Shown here: piece by piece, positions 7,943 to 15,705 of the stretch | How positions within the stretch are numbered: position 1 is the stretch's first letter | Layout: every line of letters starts with the position of its first letter | NCBI GenBank assembly: GCA_947631815.1 | Contig: CANRMT010000015.1 | Coordinates: forward strand, 1 to 37,470 | Direction: 5' to 3' | Origin: an uncultured Eisenbergiella sp. | GTDB taxonomy: Bacteria; Bacillota; Clostridia; Lachnospirales; Lachnospiraceae | Length of the DNA stretch: 37,470 nt | Position numbers and translations under genes: made by a program | The notes under the pieces: model-generated | What the model was told of the DNA's origin: nothing | The model's input: only the letters and a program-made list of their open reading frames with translations | The model's database searches: none

Positions 7943-8239
7943 TCAATCCTTTTCCAAATCGATATCTTCCAGCATTTCGGAAAAAATGGACGCGACCGCA
8001 TCCAGCTCCTCATCGTCGTCCACGATCTCATACAGGGCATCCGCCTCGCCCTGCTCCGAAACGTCCTTCAAAACCAGCGCGTCTCCATCGCCGTCCTCAC
8101 TCTCCGTCACCAGGATATAATCCACGCCGCCGAGGCGCGTCTGTTCCAGCACATAGAGTTCCACGCCTTCTCCCTCTTTCGAGGTAAACATGATCTTTTC
8201 CAAATCGAACTCTCCCTTATGCCCCGCTGCGTCTTTCAT
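7943..8239 (-). CDS. DUF1292 family protein (YrzB-like)
   Basis: A small acidic protein of 98 aa. The conserved DUF1292 core ([21 protein letters not shown], then ALVLKDV) is followed by an acidic tail ([17 protein letters not shown]). The family has no established function. In many Firmicutes it is the third gene after ireB and ruvX, as here. The ATG at 8239 overlaps the end of ruvX by 23 bp; a later in-frame ATG (MFTSKE) is an alternative start. Confidence 0.85.
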   Translation of the reverse strand: MKDAAGHKGEFDLEKIMFTSKEGEGVELYVLEQTRLGGVDYILVTESEDGDGDALVLKDVSEQGEADALYEIVDDDEELDAVASIFSEMLEDIDLEKD

Positions 8240-8645
8240 CCAGAAAAACCTGCAGGATGAAGACCGCCGCGATCTTGTCCACATACGTCTTTCTGTTTTC
8301 CCTTCGGATGCCCGCTTCCTCCAGCACCCGGTCCGCCGCGGCAGTCGTCAGCCTCTCGTCCTGAAAATGAATGGGCAGCCCGGTCCTGCGGAACAGCCAG
8401 TCCGCGAATTCTCTGGTCTTCTGCGCGCGGTCTCCCTCCGAAGCGTTCAGATGCACCGGAAGTCCCACCACGATCTCTTCCACTTCGTATTCCTGGATCA
8501 GCGTCTCGATGCGCGCCAGCGTCTGGCGCAGTTTATTTTCTTCTTTTCTCCGGATGATCTCAATTCCCTGGGCAGTGACAAAAAGCGGGTCGCTGACGGC
8601 AACGCCCACTGTCTTCGCTCCATAGTCCAATCCCATGATCCGCAT
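8217..8645 (-). CDS. ruvX: RuvX/YqgF Holliday-junction resolvase-like protein
   Basis: 142 aa with the RNase H-like fold signature of RuvX/Yqg[17 protein letters not shown] at the start, [12 protein letters not shown] in the middle, FQDERLTT and [14 protein letters not shown] at the end, carrying the acidic active-site residues. Relatives act in 16S rRNA 5'-end maturation in E. coli, while other members cut branched DNA; which applies here is open. AGTAGGG 7 nt before the ATG supports the start at 8645. It follows ireB by 9 bp and overlaps the DUF1292 gene, so the three are co-transcribed. Confidence 0.93.
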   Translation of the reverse strand: MRIMGLDYGAKTVGVAVSDPLFVTAQGIEIIRRKEENKLRQTLARIETLIQEYEVEEIVVGLPVHLNASEGDRAQKTREFADWLFRRTGLPIHFQDERLTTAAADRVLEEAGIRRENRKTYVDKIAAVFILQVFLDERRSGA

Positions 8646-8654
8646 ACGGTTTCC

Positions 8655-8918
8655 CTACTTCCAGCCGTTGTTCCTGATATATGCCCTGAGCATCTCCTCC
8701 ACCAGCTCGTCCCGCTCCACGCGCATGATCAGCCCCCGCGCGCCGTTGTGGCTGGTGATGTAGGTCGGATCCCCCGACATGATATAGCCCACGATCTGGT
8801 TCACCGGATTATAGCCTTTTTCCGAAAGCGCCTCGTACACCTGCGCCAACACCACCTGTACATCTGTCTCCGGCTCCGCATCTACCTTGAAATACTGCGT
8901 ACTGCCCAAATCCTTCAT
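8655..8918 (-). CDS. ireB: IreB family regulatory phosphoprotein (UPF0297)
   Basis: An 87-aa protein with the strongly conserved UPF0297/IreB pattern (STQYFKVD, GYNPVNQIVGYIMSGDPTYITSHNGARGLI). In Enterococcus faecalis, IreB is phosphorylated by the Ser/Thr kinase IreK and modulates cephalosporin resistance; B. subtilis YrzL is the orthologue. The TQYF threonine region near the N-terminus is the known phosphorylation zone in IreB. The ATG at 8918 has GAGGG six nt upstream and gives the family N-terminus MKDLGSTQ; the ATG at 8930 lacks a binding site. It is the first gene behind its own promoter. Confidence 0.93.
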   Translation of the reverse strand: MKDLGSTQYFKVDAEPETDVQVVLAQVYEALSEKGYNPVNQIVGYIMSGDPTYITSHNGARGLIMRVERDELVEEMLRAYIRNNGWK

Positions 8919-8986
8919 AGTGTCCCTCATTCCGCCGCCTGCGGTCCCACAGCTCCCCGGAGGTCCTCTGCGGCCATGCTGCCTTT

Positions 8987-9015
8987 ATTTTACATTACTT
9001 TCCATAAATTTTCAA
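8987..9015 (-). promoter_or_regulatory. Promoter of the ireB-ruvX-DUF1292-rnj operon
   Basis: The minus strand reads TTGAAA, 17 nt, TAAAAT, in the 101-bp gap between mtaB (stop at 9020) and ireB. The -35 box lies only 4 bp past the mtaB stop. No terminator separates mtaB from ireB, so read-through from mtaB is also possible. Confidence 0.65.
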
Positions 9016-9019
9016 CGTA

Positions 9020-10465
9020 TTATTCCAGCCGCAGGATATCCTCTGTCAGAAACCCGGCCGCACGGCCGCGGAAAAACCGATTCCGGCCCGTTTTTTCCGC
9101 CTCGGCGGCGCACACGACATATGTGTCCGTATGCCCCACCCACCATTTTCTGCCGCCGATCTCCTTCTCTTCCTCCGTGAGGATCTCAACCTCTTTTCCT
9201 ATGTAGCCGCTGCGAAACAGCCGGGAATGCTCCGCCTCCATCCGCATCAGCCGCGCGCTGCGCTCCTGCTTTTCGCCCTCGGTCAGCTGCCCCGGCATCC
9301 GGTCCGCGGCCGTCCCTTTTCTCCTGGAGTATTTGAAGATATGCATTTCAAAAAATCGAACCTTTTCCAGGAACGCGCAGGTCACCTCGAACTCCGCCTC
9401 CGTCTCCCCCGGAAAGCCGACGATCACGTCCGTCGTGACGGCCGGGCGGTCAAAATACCTCCGCAGAAGCTCCACTTTTTCATAGTATTCCCCGGTCGTG
9501 TAATGTCTATTCATCCGCCGGAGCACATCGTCACACCCGCTCTGCAGAGAAAGGTGGAAATGCGGGCAGAGCTTCGGAACGGCCGCGAGCCTGCGGACGA
9601 ATTCCTCCGTGACGATGCCGGGCTCCAGAGAACCCAGCCGGATCCGTTCGATCCCCTCTATCAGCGCGATCTGCTCGATCAGCCGGATCAGATGCCCCTG
9701 CTCATAGGCCCTCTGCCGGGCATCCGTCCTCACATCCGTCCGGCTCTCCTCAGGATCCGGCACGATCTCTGTCCGGCTCTCCGCCGCGGGACCTGAGCCG
9801 GCCTTTGCACCGTCCGTTCCCTCTTTCGCTCCGGCTTTCCGCTCAAAATTCGTCCCGTAGGAGCTGACATGGATGCCTGTCAGCACCACCTCGCGGTACC
9901 CTTTCCCGGCCAGCCCCCGCACCTCCTCCAGCACATCCTCCGGCAATCTGCTCCTGACACGGCCTCTGGCGAACGGGATGATACAATAGGAACAGAAGCG
10001 GTCGCAGCCGTCCTGGATCTTGATGTACGCGCGGGTATGCTCCGCCGTGTGCTCCAGGCGCATCTCTTCATATTCGTCCGTATGGCCGATGTCGATGACC
10101 CGGCTCCGTCCCTGTCCGCGGCCCGCCAGGTAATCCTCCAGGATCTCCGCGATATCCTTTTTGCGGTTGTTGCCGACGATCAGATCCACGCAGGGATCCT
10201 CCTCCACCTGCGGCAGCCCCGTCTGCACATAGCAGCCGACCGCGACCACCACCGCGGCGGGATTCTGCTTTTTCGCGCGGTGCAGCATCTGGCGGCTCTT
10301 CCGGTCCGCAATGTTCGTGACCGTACAGGTATTCACGATATAGATATCCGCGGGCGAATCGAAGGGAACGAGACGGTATCCTCTTTCTTGTAACTTTTGT
10401 CCCATGACTTCTGTCTCGTATGCGTTCACCTTGCATCCCAGATTGTGTAATGCTACACTTTTCAT
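9020..10465 (-). CDS. mtaB: tRNA t6A37 methylthiotransferase MtaB
   Basis: A radical-SAM methylthiotransferase that turns t6A into ms2t6A at position 37 of ANN-decoding tRNAs. The UPF0004 domain comes first (cysteines 11, 47 and 78 bind one cluster), then the radical-SAM domain with CDRFCSYC (Cys154, 158, 161), and a C-terminal TRAM-like domain. The ATG at 10465 has GGGGCGAGG just upstream and starts at the family N-terminus MKSVALHNLGCKVN. At 481 aa it is longer than usual (about 430-450) because residues 208-256 are a charged, low-complexity insert. In B. subtilis this gene (yqeV) directly follows prmA and rsmE; here nifS-thiI and an HPr-like gene have come between. Confidence 0.93.
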   Translation of the reverse strand: MKSVALHNLGCKVNAYETEVMGQKLQERGYRLVPFDSPADIYIVNTCTVTNIADRKSRQMLHRAKKQNPAAVVVAVGCYVQTGLPQVEEDPCVDLIVGNNRKKDIAEILEDYLAGRGQGRSRVIDIGHTDEYEEMRLEHTAEHTRAYIKIQDGCDRFCSYCIIPFARGRVRSRLPEDVLEEVRGLAGKGYREVVLTGIHVSSYGTNFERKAGAKEGTDGAKAGSGPAAESRTEIVPDPEESRTDVRTDARQRAYEQGHLIRLIEQIALIEGIERIRLGSLEPGIVTEEFVRRLAAVPKLCPHFHLSLQSGCDDVLRRMNRHYTTGEYYEKVELLRRYFDRPAVTTDVIVGFPGETEAEFEVTCAFLEKVRFFEMHIFKYSRRKGTAADRMPGQLTEGEKQERSARLMRMEAEHSRLFRSGYIGKEVEILTEEEKEIGGRKWWVGHTDTYVVCAAEAEKTGRNRFFRGRAAGFLTEDILRLE

Positions 10466-10498
10466 GCCTCGCCCCGCTTTTTTTGTGATGTTTGTTAA

Positions 10499-10528
10499 TT
10501 GACTTTTCCCGCCTGCATTTGTTAAGAT
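10499..10528 (+). promoter_or_regulatory. Promoter of the HPr-like gene
   Basis: The plus strand reads TTGACT, 18 nt, TAAGAT, 73 nt before the TTG start codon at 10602. The site lies in the 136-bp divergent region next to mtaB. Confidence 0.6.
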
Positions 10529-10601
10529 AAGGGCAGAATATGAAACAGCGGACGCTGTATTTCTCTGCGTCCTGATATTTGAAAAAAGGAGGTAGATCAC
10601 A

Positions 10602-10832
10602 TTGAAAACCGTTCAGATTTCCCTTAATTCCATCGATAAAGTAAAGTCCTTTGTAAATGATATCAACAAATTCGATTACGATTTCGATCTGGTGTCCGGC
10701 AGGTATGTCATCGACGCCAAGTCCATCATGGGGATCTTCAGCCTGGATCTTTCCAAGCCCATCGATCTGAATATCCATGCAGAAGAGAACATGGATGCTG
10801 TTCTGGATGTTTTGAAGCCTTACATGATCTGA
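10602..10832 (+). CDS. HPr-like protein without the active-site histidine
   Basis: 76 residues matching the second half of the PTS phosphocarrier HPr: the regulatory-serine region (AKSIMGIFSLDLSKPIDLNIHAE) and the last helix are clear. The loop that should carry the phosphorylated His15 (GLHARP in true HPr) is absent, with NSIDKVKSF in its place, so it cannot relay phosphate in the normal way. The serine in KSIMG remains and could still be a kinase target. The start is TTG, fixed by a strong AAGGAGG 9 nt upstream. It is a single-gene transcript with its own promoter and terminator, the only plus-strand gene in the left three quarters of the window. Confidence 0.8.
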   Translation: MKTVQISLNSIDKVKSFVNDINKFDYDFDLVSGRYVIDAKSIMGIFSLDLSKPIDLNIHAEENMDAVLDVLKPYMI

Positions 10833-10847
10833 GATCTGCACAGGACC

Positions 10848-10888
10848 GGGCCGCACGGCGCATTCGCCGCATGCGGCCCTCTTTTTTT
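10848..10888 (+). terminator. Terminator of the HPr-like gene
   Basis: A GC-rich hairpin (GGGCCGCA with TGCGGCCC outside, CGGCG with CGCCG inside, 10848-10879) followed by a run of seven T. It starts 16 nt after the stop codon. Confidence 0.92.
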
Positions 10889-10955
10889 GCGCATCCGCCG
10901 CGCATGGTCCTTTCGTTCGCCGCACCGGCCTTTTCGGGTATTCCGACGTGCGCGG

Positions 10956-11021
10956 TCCCTTTGCGTGTTTGCCGCGGCACTCCGTGCGTCCCTTTGCGCA
11001 TCCGCCGCGGCACTCCGGGAC
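10956..11021. repeat. 33-bp tandem repeat, two clear copies
   Basis: Two adjacent 33-bp units begin TCCCTTTGCG at 10956 and at 10989 and share GCCGCGGCACTCCG. More diverged copies seem to extend back to about 10890 (TCCTTTCG at 10908). The repeat fills the gap between the HPr-like terminator and the thiI stop and has no recognisable coding signature. Confidence 0.75.
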
Positions 11022-11050
11022 GTCCGTCCCCGGCACGCGCTTTTTCCGTC

Positions 11051-12235
11051 TCAGACCTGCGCCACGATCACTTCTTCCGTTTCCAGCGCCCGCTCCAGCA
11101 TTTCGCCGATGCAGTCCGCCAGCCGTTCCTCATGCCGCTTGATCACGTTCAGATTGGGCCGGGTCACGGGATGCTTCGCCACGAAGATCGTACAGCAGTC
11201 CTCAAACGGCAGGATCGATGTCTCGTAGGTCCCGATCTTTTCCGCAATGGTCACGATCTCCTGCTTGTCCAGTCCGATGCAGGGACGGTACACCGGCATG
11301 CCGCACACCTCGTTGGTGACGGCCAGCGACTGCATGGTCTGGCTGGCGACCTGCCCGATGCTCTCTCCCGTCACCAGCCCTAAGCATTCCGTCTTCTTCG
11401 CGATCGCCTCCGCGATGCGCATCATATAACGGCGCATGATGATGGTCAGCTCGTCATGCGGACATTTTTCATAGATAGCCAGCTGGATCTCGGTGAAATT
11501 GATCACGTGCAGATAAACCGGGCCGCTGTAGCGCGCCACCAGACGGGCCAGATCCACCACCTTCTGCTTCGCCCGCTCGCTGGTATAGGGCGGCGCATGG
11601 AAATAGACGGCATCGATCTTCACGCCCCGTTTCGCCACCATATAGCCCGCCACCGGGGAATCGATCCCACCGGAGAGCAGCAGCATGGCTTTTCCGTTGG
11701 TCCCCACGGGCATGCCGCCGGGGCCCGGGATCTCGATGGAATAGATATAGATCTTCTCCCGGATCTCGATGGAAAGCAGTACGTCCGGCTTATGCACGTC
11801 CACCCGGATGTCCGGGAAAGCGTCCAGCACCTTTTCGCCCACCAGGGCGTTGATCTCCATGGAATCCAGCGGATAATCCTTTCTGGCCCGCCTCGCGTTG
11901 ACCTTGAAGGTAAAATGTTTGTCCGGATAATGGCTGTCCACATAGGAGACCGCATCGCTGCAGAGCTTTTCGATCCCCTCGTCCTCCGTCTGCACCATGG
12001 GACAGATGCCGGAAATGCCGCATACCGTCCGCAGGCTGTCCACCAGCTCGTCATAATCGTAATCGGAAAGCGCGTCGATATAGATCCTGCCCCGGCTGCG
12101 GCGGATGGCGAACTCGCCCTCGCAGCGGCGCAGCGCATATTTGATCTGCTGTGCCAGGGCCGCCTCAAAAAGATCCCTGTTGTTCCCCTTTACGCCGATT
12201 TCCGCAAATTTGATCAAAAAAGCCCTGAACATCAT
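11051..12235 (-). CDS. thiI: ThiI, tRNA 4-thiouridine synthase
   Basis: It activates U8 of tRNA by adenylation and inserts sulfur to form s4U8; in some bacteria it also supports thiamine synthesis. The order is an N-terminal ferredoxin-like domain, THUMP domain and PP-loop domain with SGGIDSP at residues 188-194. The 394-aa length is the short form without the C-terminal rhodanese domain, as usual in Bacillota. Two adjacent ATGs (12235, 12232) are possible starts; neither has a strong binding site. The cysteine desulfurase just upstream would supply the sulfur, the same arrangement as B. subtilis nifZ-thiI. Confidence 0.95.
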   Translation of the reverse strand: MMFRAFLIKFAEIGVKGNNRDLFEAALAQQIKYALRRCEGEFAIRRSRGRIYIDALSDYDYDELVDSLRTVCGISGICPMVQTEDEGIEKLCSDAVSYVDSHYPDKHFTFKVNARRARKDYPLDSMEINALVGEKVLDAFPDIRVDVHKPDVLLSIEIREKIYIYSIEIPGPGGMPVGTNGKAMLLLSGGIDSPVAGYMVAKRGVKIDAVYFHAPPYTSERAKQKVVDLARLVARYSGPVYLHVINFTEIQLAIYEKCPHDELTIIMRRYMMRIAEAIAKKTECLGLVTGESIGQVASQTMQSLAVTNEVCGMPVYRPCIGLDKQEIVTIAEKIGTYETSILPFEDCCTIFVAKHPVTRPNLNVIKRHEERLADCIGEMLERALETEEVIVAQV

Positions 12236-12272
12236 CTGTCTGCAATCCCTTTCCCTTTGCGCCGCCGCGAAG

Positions 12273-12367
12273 CCGGGCATGCCGTCCGCCTCCGCGCAAA
12301 GCCCGCATCTCCCATCCGCCTCCGCGCCGGGCCCGCCATACGGGCCCGCCCCGGCATGCCGTCCGCC
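12273..12367. repeat. Short GC-rich direct repeats in the desulfurase-thiI gap
   Basis: CCGGGCATGCCGTCCGCC at 12273 and CCGGCATGCCGTCCGCC at 12351 flank a shorter repeat (TCCGCCTCCGCGC near 12285 and 12315) and a small dyad (GGGCCCG, CCATA, CGGGCCC). The 188-bp gap separates two genes that should be co-expressed. No promoter or terminator was recognised in it. Confidence 0.6.
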
Positions 12368-12423
12368 GCACCGTCTGTTTCCGGCGCGGGGCAGGCGATG
12401 CTCTCCTTCCCCGCGCCCTTATC

Positions 12424-13587
12424 TCACCGTCTGCGCGTATAACGCCGCAGCATGGGCACCAGCTCCTCCAGCGCCTGCAGCGTATAGCGTATCTCTTCTT
12501 CTGTCGTAAAGACCGAAAGGCTGAACCGGATCGTAGAGGACAGCAGCTGCTTCGGCAGCCCGATGGCCCGCAGCGTGGCAGATCCGGCCGTATCGGGATG
12601 GTTGGAAGCGCAGGCGCTCCCCGCCGAAACGAAGATTCCCCGCTCCTCCAGCGCGTGGAGCAGAACCTCGCTGCGCACACCTTCAAAGGAAACGCTCAGC
12701 ACATGGGGCGCGCTCTCCTGTCCGGGCAGCCCGTTCACGCGCACGCCGCCTATCCTCTGTACGCCCTCCGCCAGCATCCGGCGCAGCGCATACAGCCGGA
12801 CAACATCCGCATCCAGGTCCCGGTATATCTCCTCCACGGCCTTCGCCATTCCCGCGATACCTGGCACGTTTTCGGTGCCGGAGCGCAGATTCTGCTGCTG
12901 TCCTCCGCCGAAAAGGATGGGACGGATCTTCACTCTCTGACCCACATACAAAAAGCCGACCCCCTTGGGCCCGTGGATCTTGTGGGCGGAAACGGAGAGC
13001 ATATCGATATGCATCCGCCTGGGATAGATATGAAACTTTCCGTATCCCTGCACGGCATCCACATGAAACAGCACATCGGGATACCTGTGCGCCAGGAAGT
13101 CCCCGATCTGCGCGATGGGCTGGAGCGAACCGATCTCGTTGTTCGTGTGCATGACGGACACCAGGATCGTGTCCGGCCGCATGGCGCTCTCCAGATCGGC
13201 AAGGCTGACCCTGCCGTTTTCATCCACCGGCAGATAAGTCACCTCATAGCCCTGCTCCTGCAGATACTGCATCGTCTGCAGCACCGCCGGATGCTCGATC
13301 TGCGTCGTGATCAGGTGCCTGCCCCTGCGGCAGTTGGCATAAGCGGCGCCCCGCAGCGCCAGATTATCCGATTCCGTGCCCCCGGAGGTGAAAAAGATCT
13401 CCTTCGGCTCCACCTTCAGATTTTTGGCGATCACATCTTTTGCATATCGCAGATATCCCTCCGCCTGTACACCCTTTCGGTGCAGACTGGAAGGATTCCC
13501 GTAATCTTCCCGCATGATCCCTGCCATCAGGTCCGCCACACAGTCCAGGCATTTCGTAGTGGCGGAATTATCCAGATAGCATTCCAT
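12424..13587 (-). CDS. Cysteine desulfurase, NifS/NifZ-like
   Basis: A PLP enzyme that takes sulfur from cysteine and carries it as a persulfide. The start MECYLDNSATT, the PLP lysine in SVSAHKIHGPKG and the catalytic cysteine in SAGSACAS are visible, and the 387-aa length is normal for the class I NifS type. Its position directly before thiI suggests it is the dedicated sulfur donor for tRNA 4-thiouridine, like B. subtilis NifZ, rather than the general iron-sulfur enzyme. The ATG at 13587 with AGGTGA upstream is preferred over an in-frame GTG at 13596. Confidence 0.93.
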   Translation of the reverse strand: MECYLDNSATTKCLDCVADLMAGIMREDYGNPSSLHRKGVQAEGYLRYAKDVIAKNLKVEPKEIFFTSGGTESDNLALRGAAYANCRRGRHLITTQIEHPAVLQTMQYLQEQGYEVTYLPVDENGRVSLADLESAMRPDTILVSVMHTNNEIGSLQPIAQIGDFLAHRYPDVLFHVDAVQGYGKFHIYPRRMHIDMLSVSAHKIHGPKGVGFLYVGQRVKIRPILFGGGQQQNLRSGTENVPGIAGMAKAVEEIYRDLDADVVRLYALRRMLAEGVQRIGGVRVNGLPGQESAPHVLSVSFEGVRSEVLLHALEERGIFVSAGSACASNHPDTAGSATLRAIGLPKQLLSSTIRFSLSVFTTEEEIRYTLQALEELVPMLRRYTRRR

Positions 13588-13755
13588 ATGTCTCACCTGC
13601 TTTTTCCCGATTTCGTATGAAGTCCTTTTTCAAACAGCACTTCCCTATATGATATGCGCGTCTTCGACAAAAGGTCCCTCCGGCATGACAAAATTCTGGC
13701 TTTTCGGACGCTTCGCCCGAAAGCGTGCCGTTCCGGTCCGTCTGTCAAAAAACGC

Positions 13756-14496
13756 CTATTCCTCCAGGCAGTACATCAGCCATGCCATTACCACAAGCCC
13801 GGCCGTCTCCGTCCGCAGGATCCGCTTCCCCAGCGTCACCGGCACGCATCCCGCCGCCCGGGCCAGCTCCACCTCTTCCTCCTCGAAGCCGCCCTCCGGC
13901 CCGATGAAAACGGCAACCTCCTGTCCGGGGGCCACGCTCTCGATCTGTTTTTTCGTCTCCGCCATTCCCTCCGACAGCTCGTAGGGGATCAGCTTCACAT
14001 CCATGCCCGCGGCCTGTGCCAGGGCCTCCTTCAGCGTGCACACGTTCCCGACCCGCGGCACCGCGGCCCGCCTGCTCTGCTTGGCCGCCGCCTCCGCGAT
14101 GGCCTGCCACCGCTCGGTCTTCACCCGCGCCTTTTTTTCGTCCAGCTTCACCACGGCGCGCCTGGTGGCCACCGGCACGACGGCGTATACGCCCAGCTCC
14201 ACCGCCTTCTGCACGATGAATTCCATCTTGTCCGCTTTCGGAAGCCCCTGAAACAGCGTCACCCTCGCGGGCAGCTCCACGCCCTCCTCCCGGATGAAAC
14301 GCAGAGAACAGATCACTTCCTCCTCCCGGATCTCCTCGATGCCGCAGCGGTATTCCCTGCCGTCCGCGCCGTTGAACACGGAGAGCTCCTCTCCCGGCCT
14401 CATGCGCAGCACGTTCCGAATATGATTCACATCGCCGCCCGTGATGACGACGCGCCTGCCCCGGATCTGGGACGCATCCACAAAAAACTGATACAT
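13756..14496 (-). CDS. rsmE: RsmE, 16S rRNA m3U1498 methyltransferase
   Basis: A SPOUT-fold SAM methyltransferase that methylates N3 of U1498 in 16S rRNA. The N-terminal PUA-like part (HIRNVLRMRPGEELSVFNG) is followed by FQGLPKADKMEFIVQKAVELG and the cofactor motifs FIGPEGGFEEEEVELA and LGKRILRTETAGL. The 246-aa length is normal. It starts 16 nt after prmA ends, so the two are co-transcribed, the usual order after dnaJ in Bacillota. Confidence 0.95.
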   Translation of the reverse strand: MYQFFVDASQIRGRRVVITGGDVNHIRNVLRMRPGEELSVFNGADGREYRCGIEEIREEEVICSLRFIREEGVELPARVTLFQGLPKADKMEFIVQKAVELGVYAVVPVATRRAVVKLDEKKARVKTERWQAIAEAAAKQSRRAAVPRVGNVCTLKEALAQAAGMDVKLIPYELSEGMAETKKQIESVAPGQEVAVFIGPEGGFEEEEVELARAAGCVPVTLGKRILRTETAGLVVMAWLMYCLEE

Positions 14497-14511
14497 GCTC
14501 TTTCTGTTCCT

Positions 14512-15525
14512 TTATGTCCGCGGGCCTTCCTGCGCCTGCGGCCCCTTTTGCGCGGTGACGCTGACCCACTCGCCCTGACGGGTCACCTCCAGAACCTTCA
14601 GGCCCGCCGCTTCCGCGGCCCTGCGCACCACGCCTTCCTTCTCCTCTATGATGCCGGAGGTGATATAGATGCCGCCCGGCTTCAGCTGCCGCACGATCAC
14701 CGGCGTCAGCGCCTCCAACACCTCCGCCAGGATATTGGCGGCCACGATATCGTACTTCTCATAGCCCACCGCGTCCTGCACCGCGGGATCGTTGATGATG
14801 TTGCCGATCATCATCTCAAACTGCTCCGGCAGGATCCCGTTGTGCGCCATGTTGTCCGCCACCGCGTCCACACTGCAGGGATCCAGATCCGTCCCCACCG
14901 CGTGCCTGGCACCGTACATCAGCGACACGATCGACAGGATACCGCTGCCGGTCCCCACATCCAGAAGCTCGGTCTCCGGCGTGATATATTTTTTCAGCTG
15001 ACGGATGCAGAGCTGGGTCGTCTCATGCATGCCCGTGCCGAAGGCCGTTCCCGGATCGATATGCAGGATCCGCTTTCCCGCGTCCTCCGGCCGCACTTCC
15101 TCCCAGGAGGGAATGACCAGCAGATCGTCGATATAGAACTGATGGAAATACTGCTTCCAATTGTTGATCCAGTCCAGGTCCTCCGTCTCGTCCACCGCGA
15201 CGCTCCCCTCGCCGATCTCGCAGTACTGCCGCACGGTCTCCAGCTGCTCCCGCACCTCGGAAAGCGCTTCGGCCTCTGTCACGGTCCGCTCCCCCAGGAG
15301 CAGCCCTCCGTCCGCATCCTCTTCCATGAAAAAGCTCAGATATGCGATGCCGTCATCCTCCGGCCCGTCCGACAGGATGTCCACGAACATCTGCTCCTTT
15401 TCCAGCGCCGTCAGCGGCACCCGGTCCTCGATCTGTGCGCCCTCCAGACCGATGTCATACAGCGCGCTGATCAGGATGTCCTCCGCCTCCGTGACCGTTT
15501 TGATCCTGAATTTCTTCCATTTCAT
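14512..15525 (-). CDS. prmA: PrmA, ribosomal protein L11 methyltransferase
   Basis: It trimethylates lysines and the N-terminus of ribosomal protein L11. An N-terminal substrate-recognition domain is followed by the Rossmann-type domain with DPGTAFGTGMHETTQL, LLDVGTGSGILSI and VAANILAEVL. At 337 aa it is slightly longer than E. coli PrmA (293 aa), with some added acidic sequence in the N-terminal part (residues about 45-105). GGAGAG lies upstream of the ATG. In related genomes prmA follows dnaJ directly; here a sugar module lies between. Confidence 0.93.
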   Translation of the reverse strand: MKWKKFRIKTVTEAEDILISALYDIGLEGAQIEDRVPLTALEKEQMFVDILSDGPEDDGIAYLSFFMEEDADGGLLLGERTVTEAEALSEVREQLETVRQYCEIGEGSVAVDETEDLDWINNWKQYFHQFYIDDLLVIPSWEEVRPEDAGKRILHIDPGTAFGTGMHETTQLCIRQLKKYITPETELLDVGTGSGILSIVSLMYGARHAVGTDLDPCSVDAVADNMAHNGILPEQFEMMIGNIINDPAVQDAVGYEKYDIVAANILAEVLEALTPVIVRQLKPGGIYITSGIIEEKEGVVRRAAEAAGLKVLEVTRQGEWVSVTAQKGPQAQEGPRT

Positions 15526-15603
15526 ATATGATATGGCTCTCCTTTTATCGGACCGGCTGACCGGACCGCTCTGCCGTCCGGCCGCACAGATCCGGCCTTC
15601 CGC

Positions 15604-15705
15604 TGCATGAGCCCGTCACGCCGTTCCTTGCTGCACGGGCCCGTCACGCCGTTTCCGCTGCACAGACCCGTCACGCCGTTCCCTGCTGCACGGGCCCGTC
15701 ACGCC
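15604..15705. repeat. 27-28-bp tandem repeat running into the oxidoreductase stop codon
   Basis: Four units share CCCGTCACGCCG followed by TTCC and CTGC, starting near 15604, 15632, 15659 and 15687. The last copy contains the stop codon (15699-15701) and final codons of the Gfo/Idh/MocA gene, so the repeat array grew out of, or into, the gene's 3' end. The other three copies are intergenic, upstream of prmA. Confidence 0.85.

Noticed and set aside
10738-11013. A short repetitive protein on the minus strand after the HPr-like gene
   Set aside because: It is the translation of the 33-bp tandem repeat, with no ribosome binding site or family match.
13654-15531. A 625-codon plus-strand frame opposite rsmE and prmA
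   Set aside because: Same reason: GC-driven antisense frame over two recognised genes.
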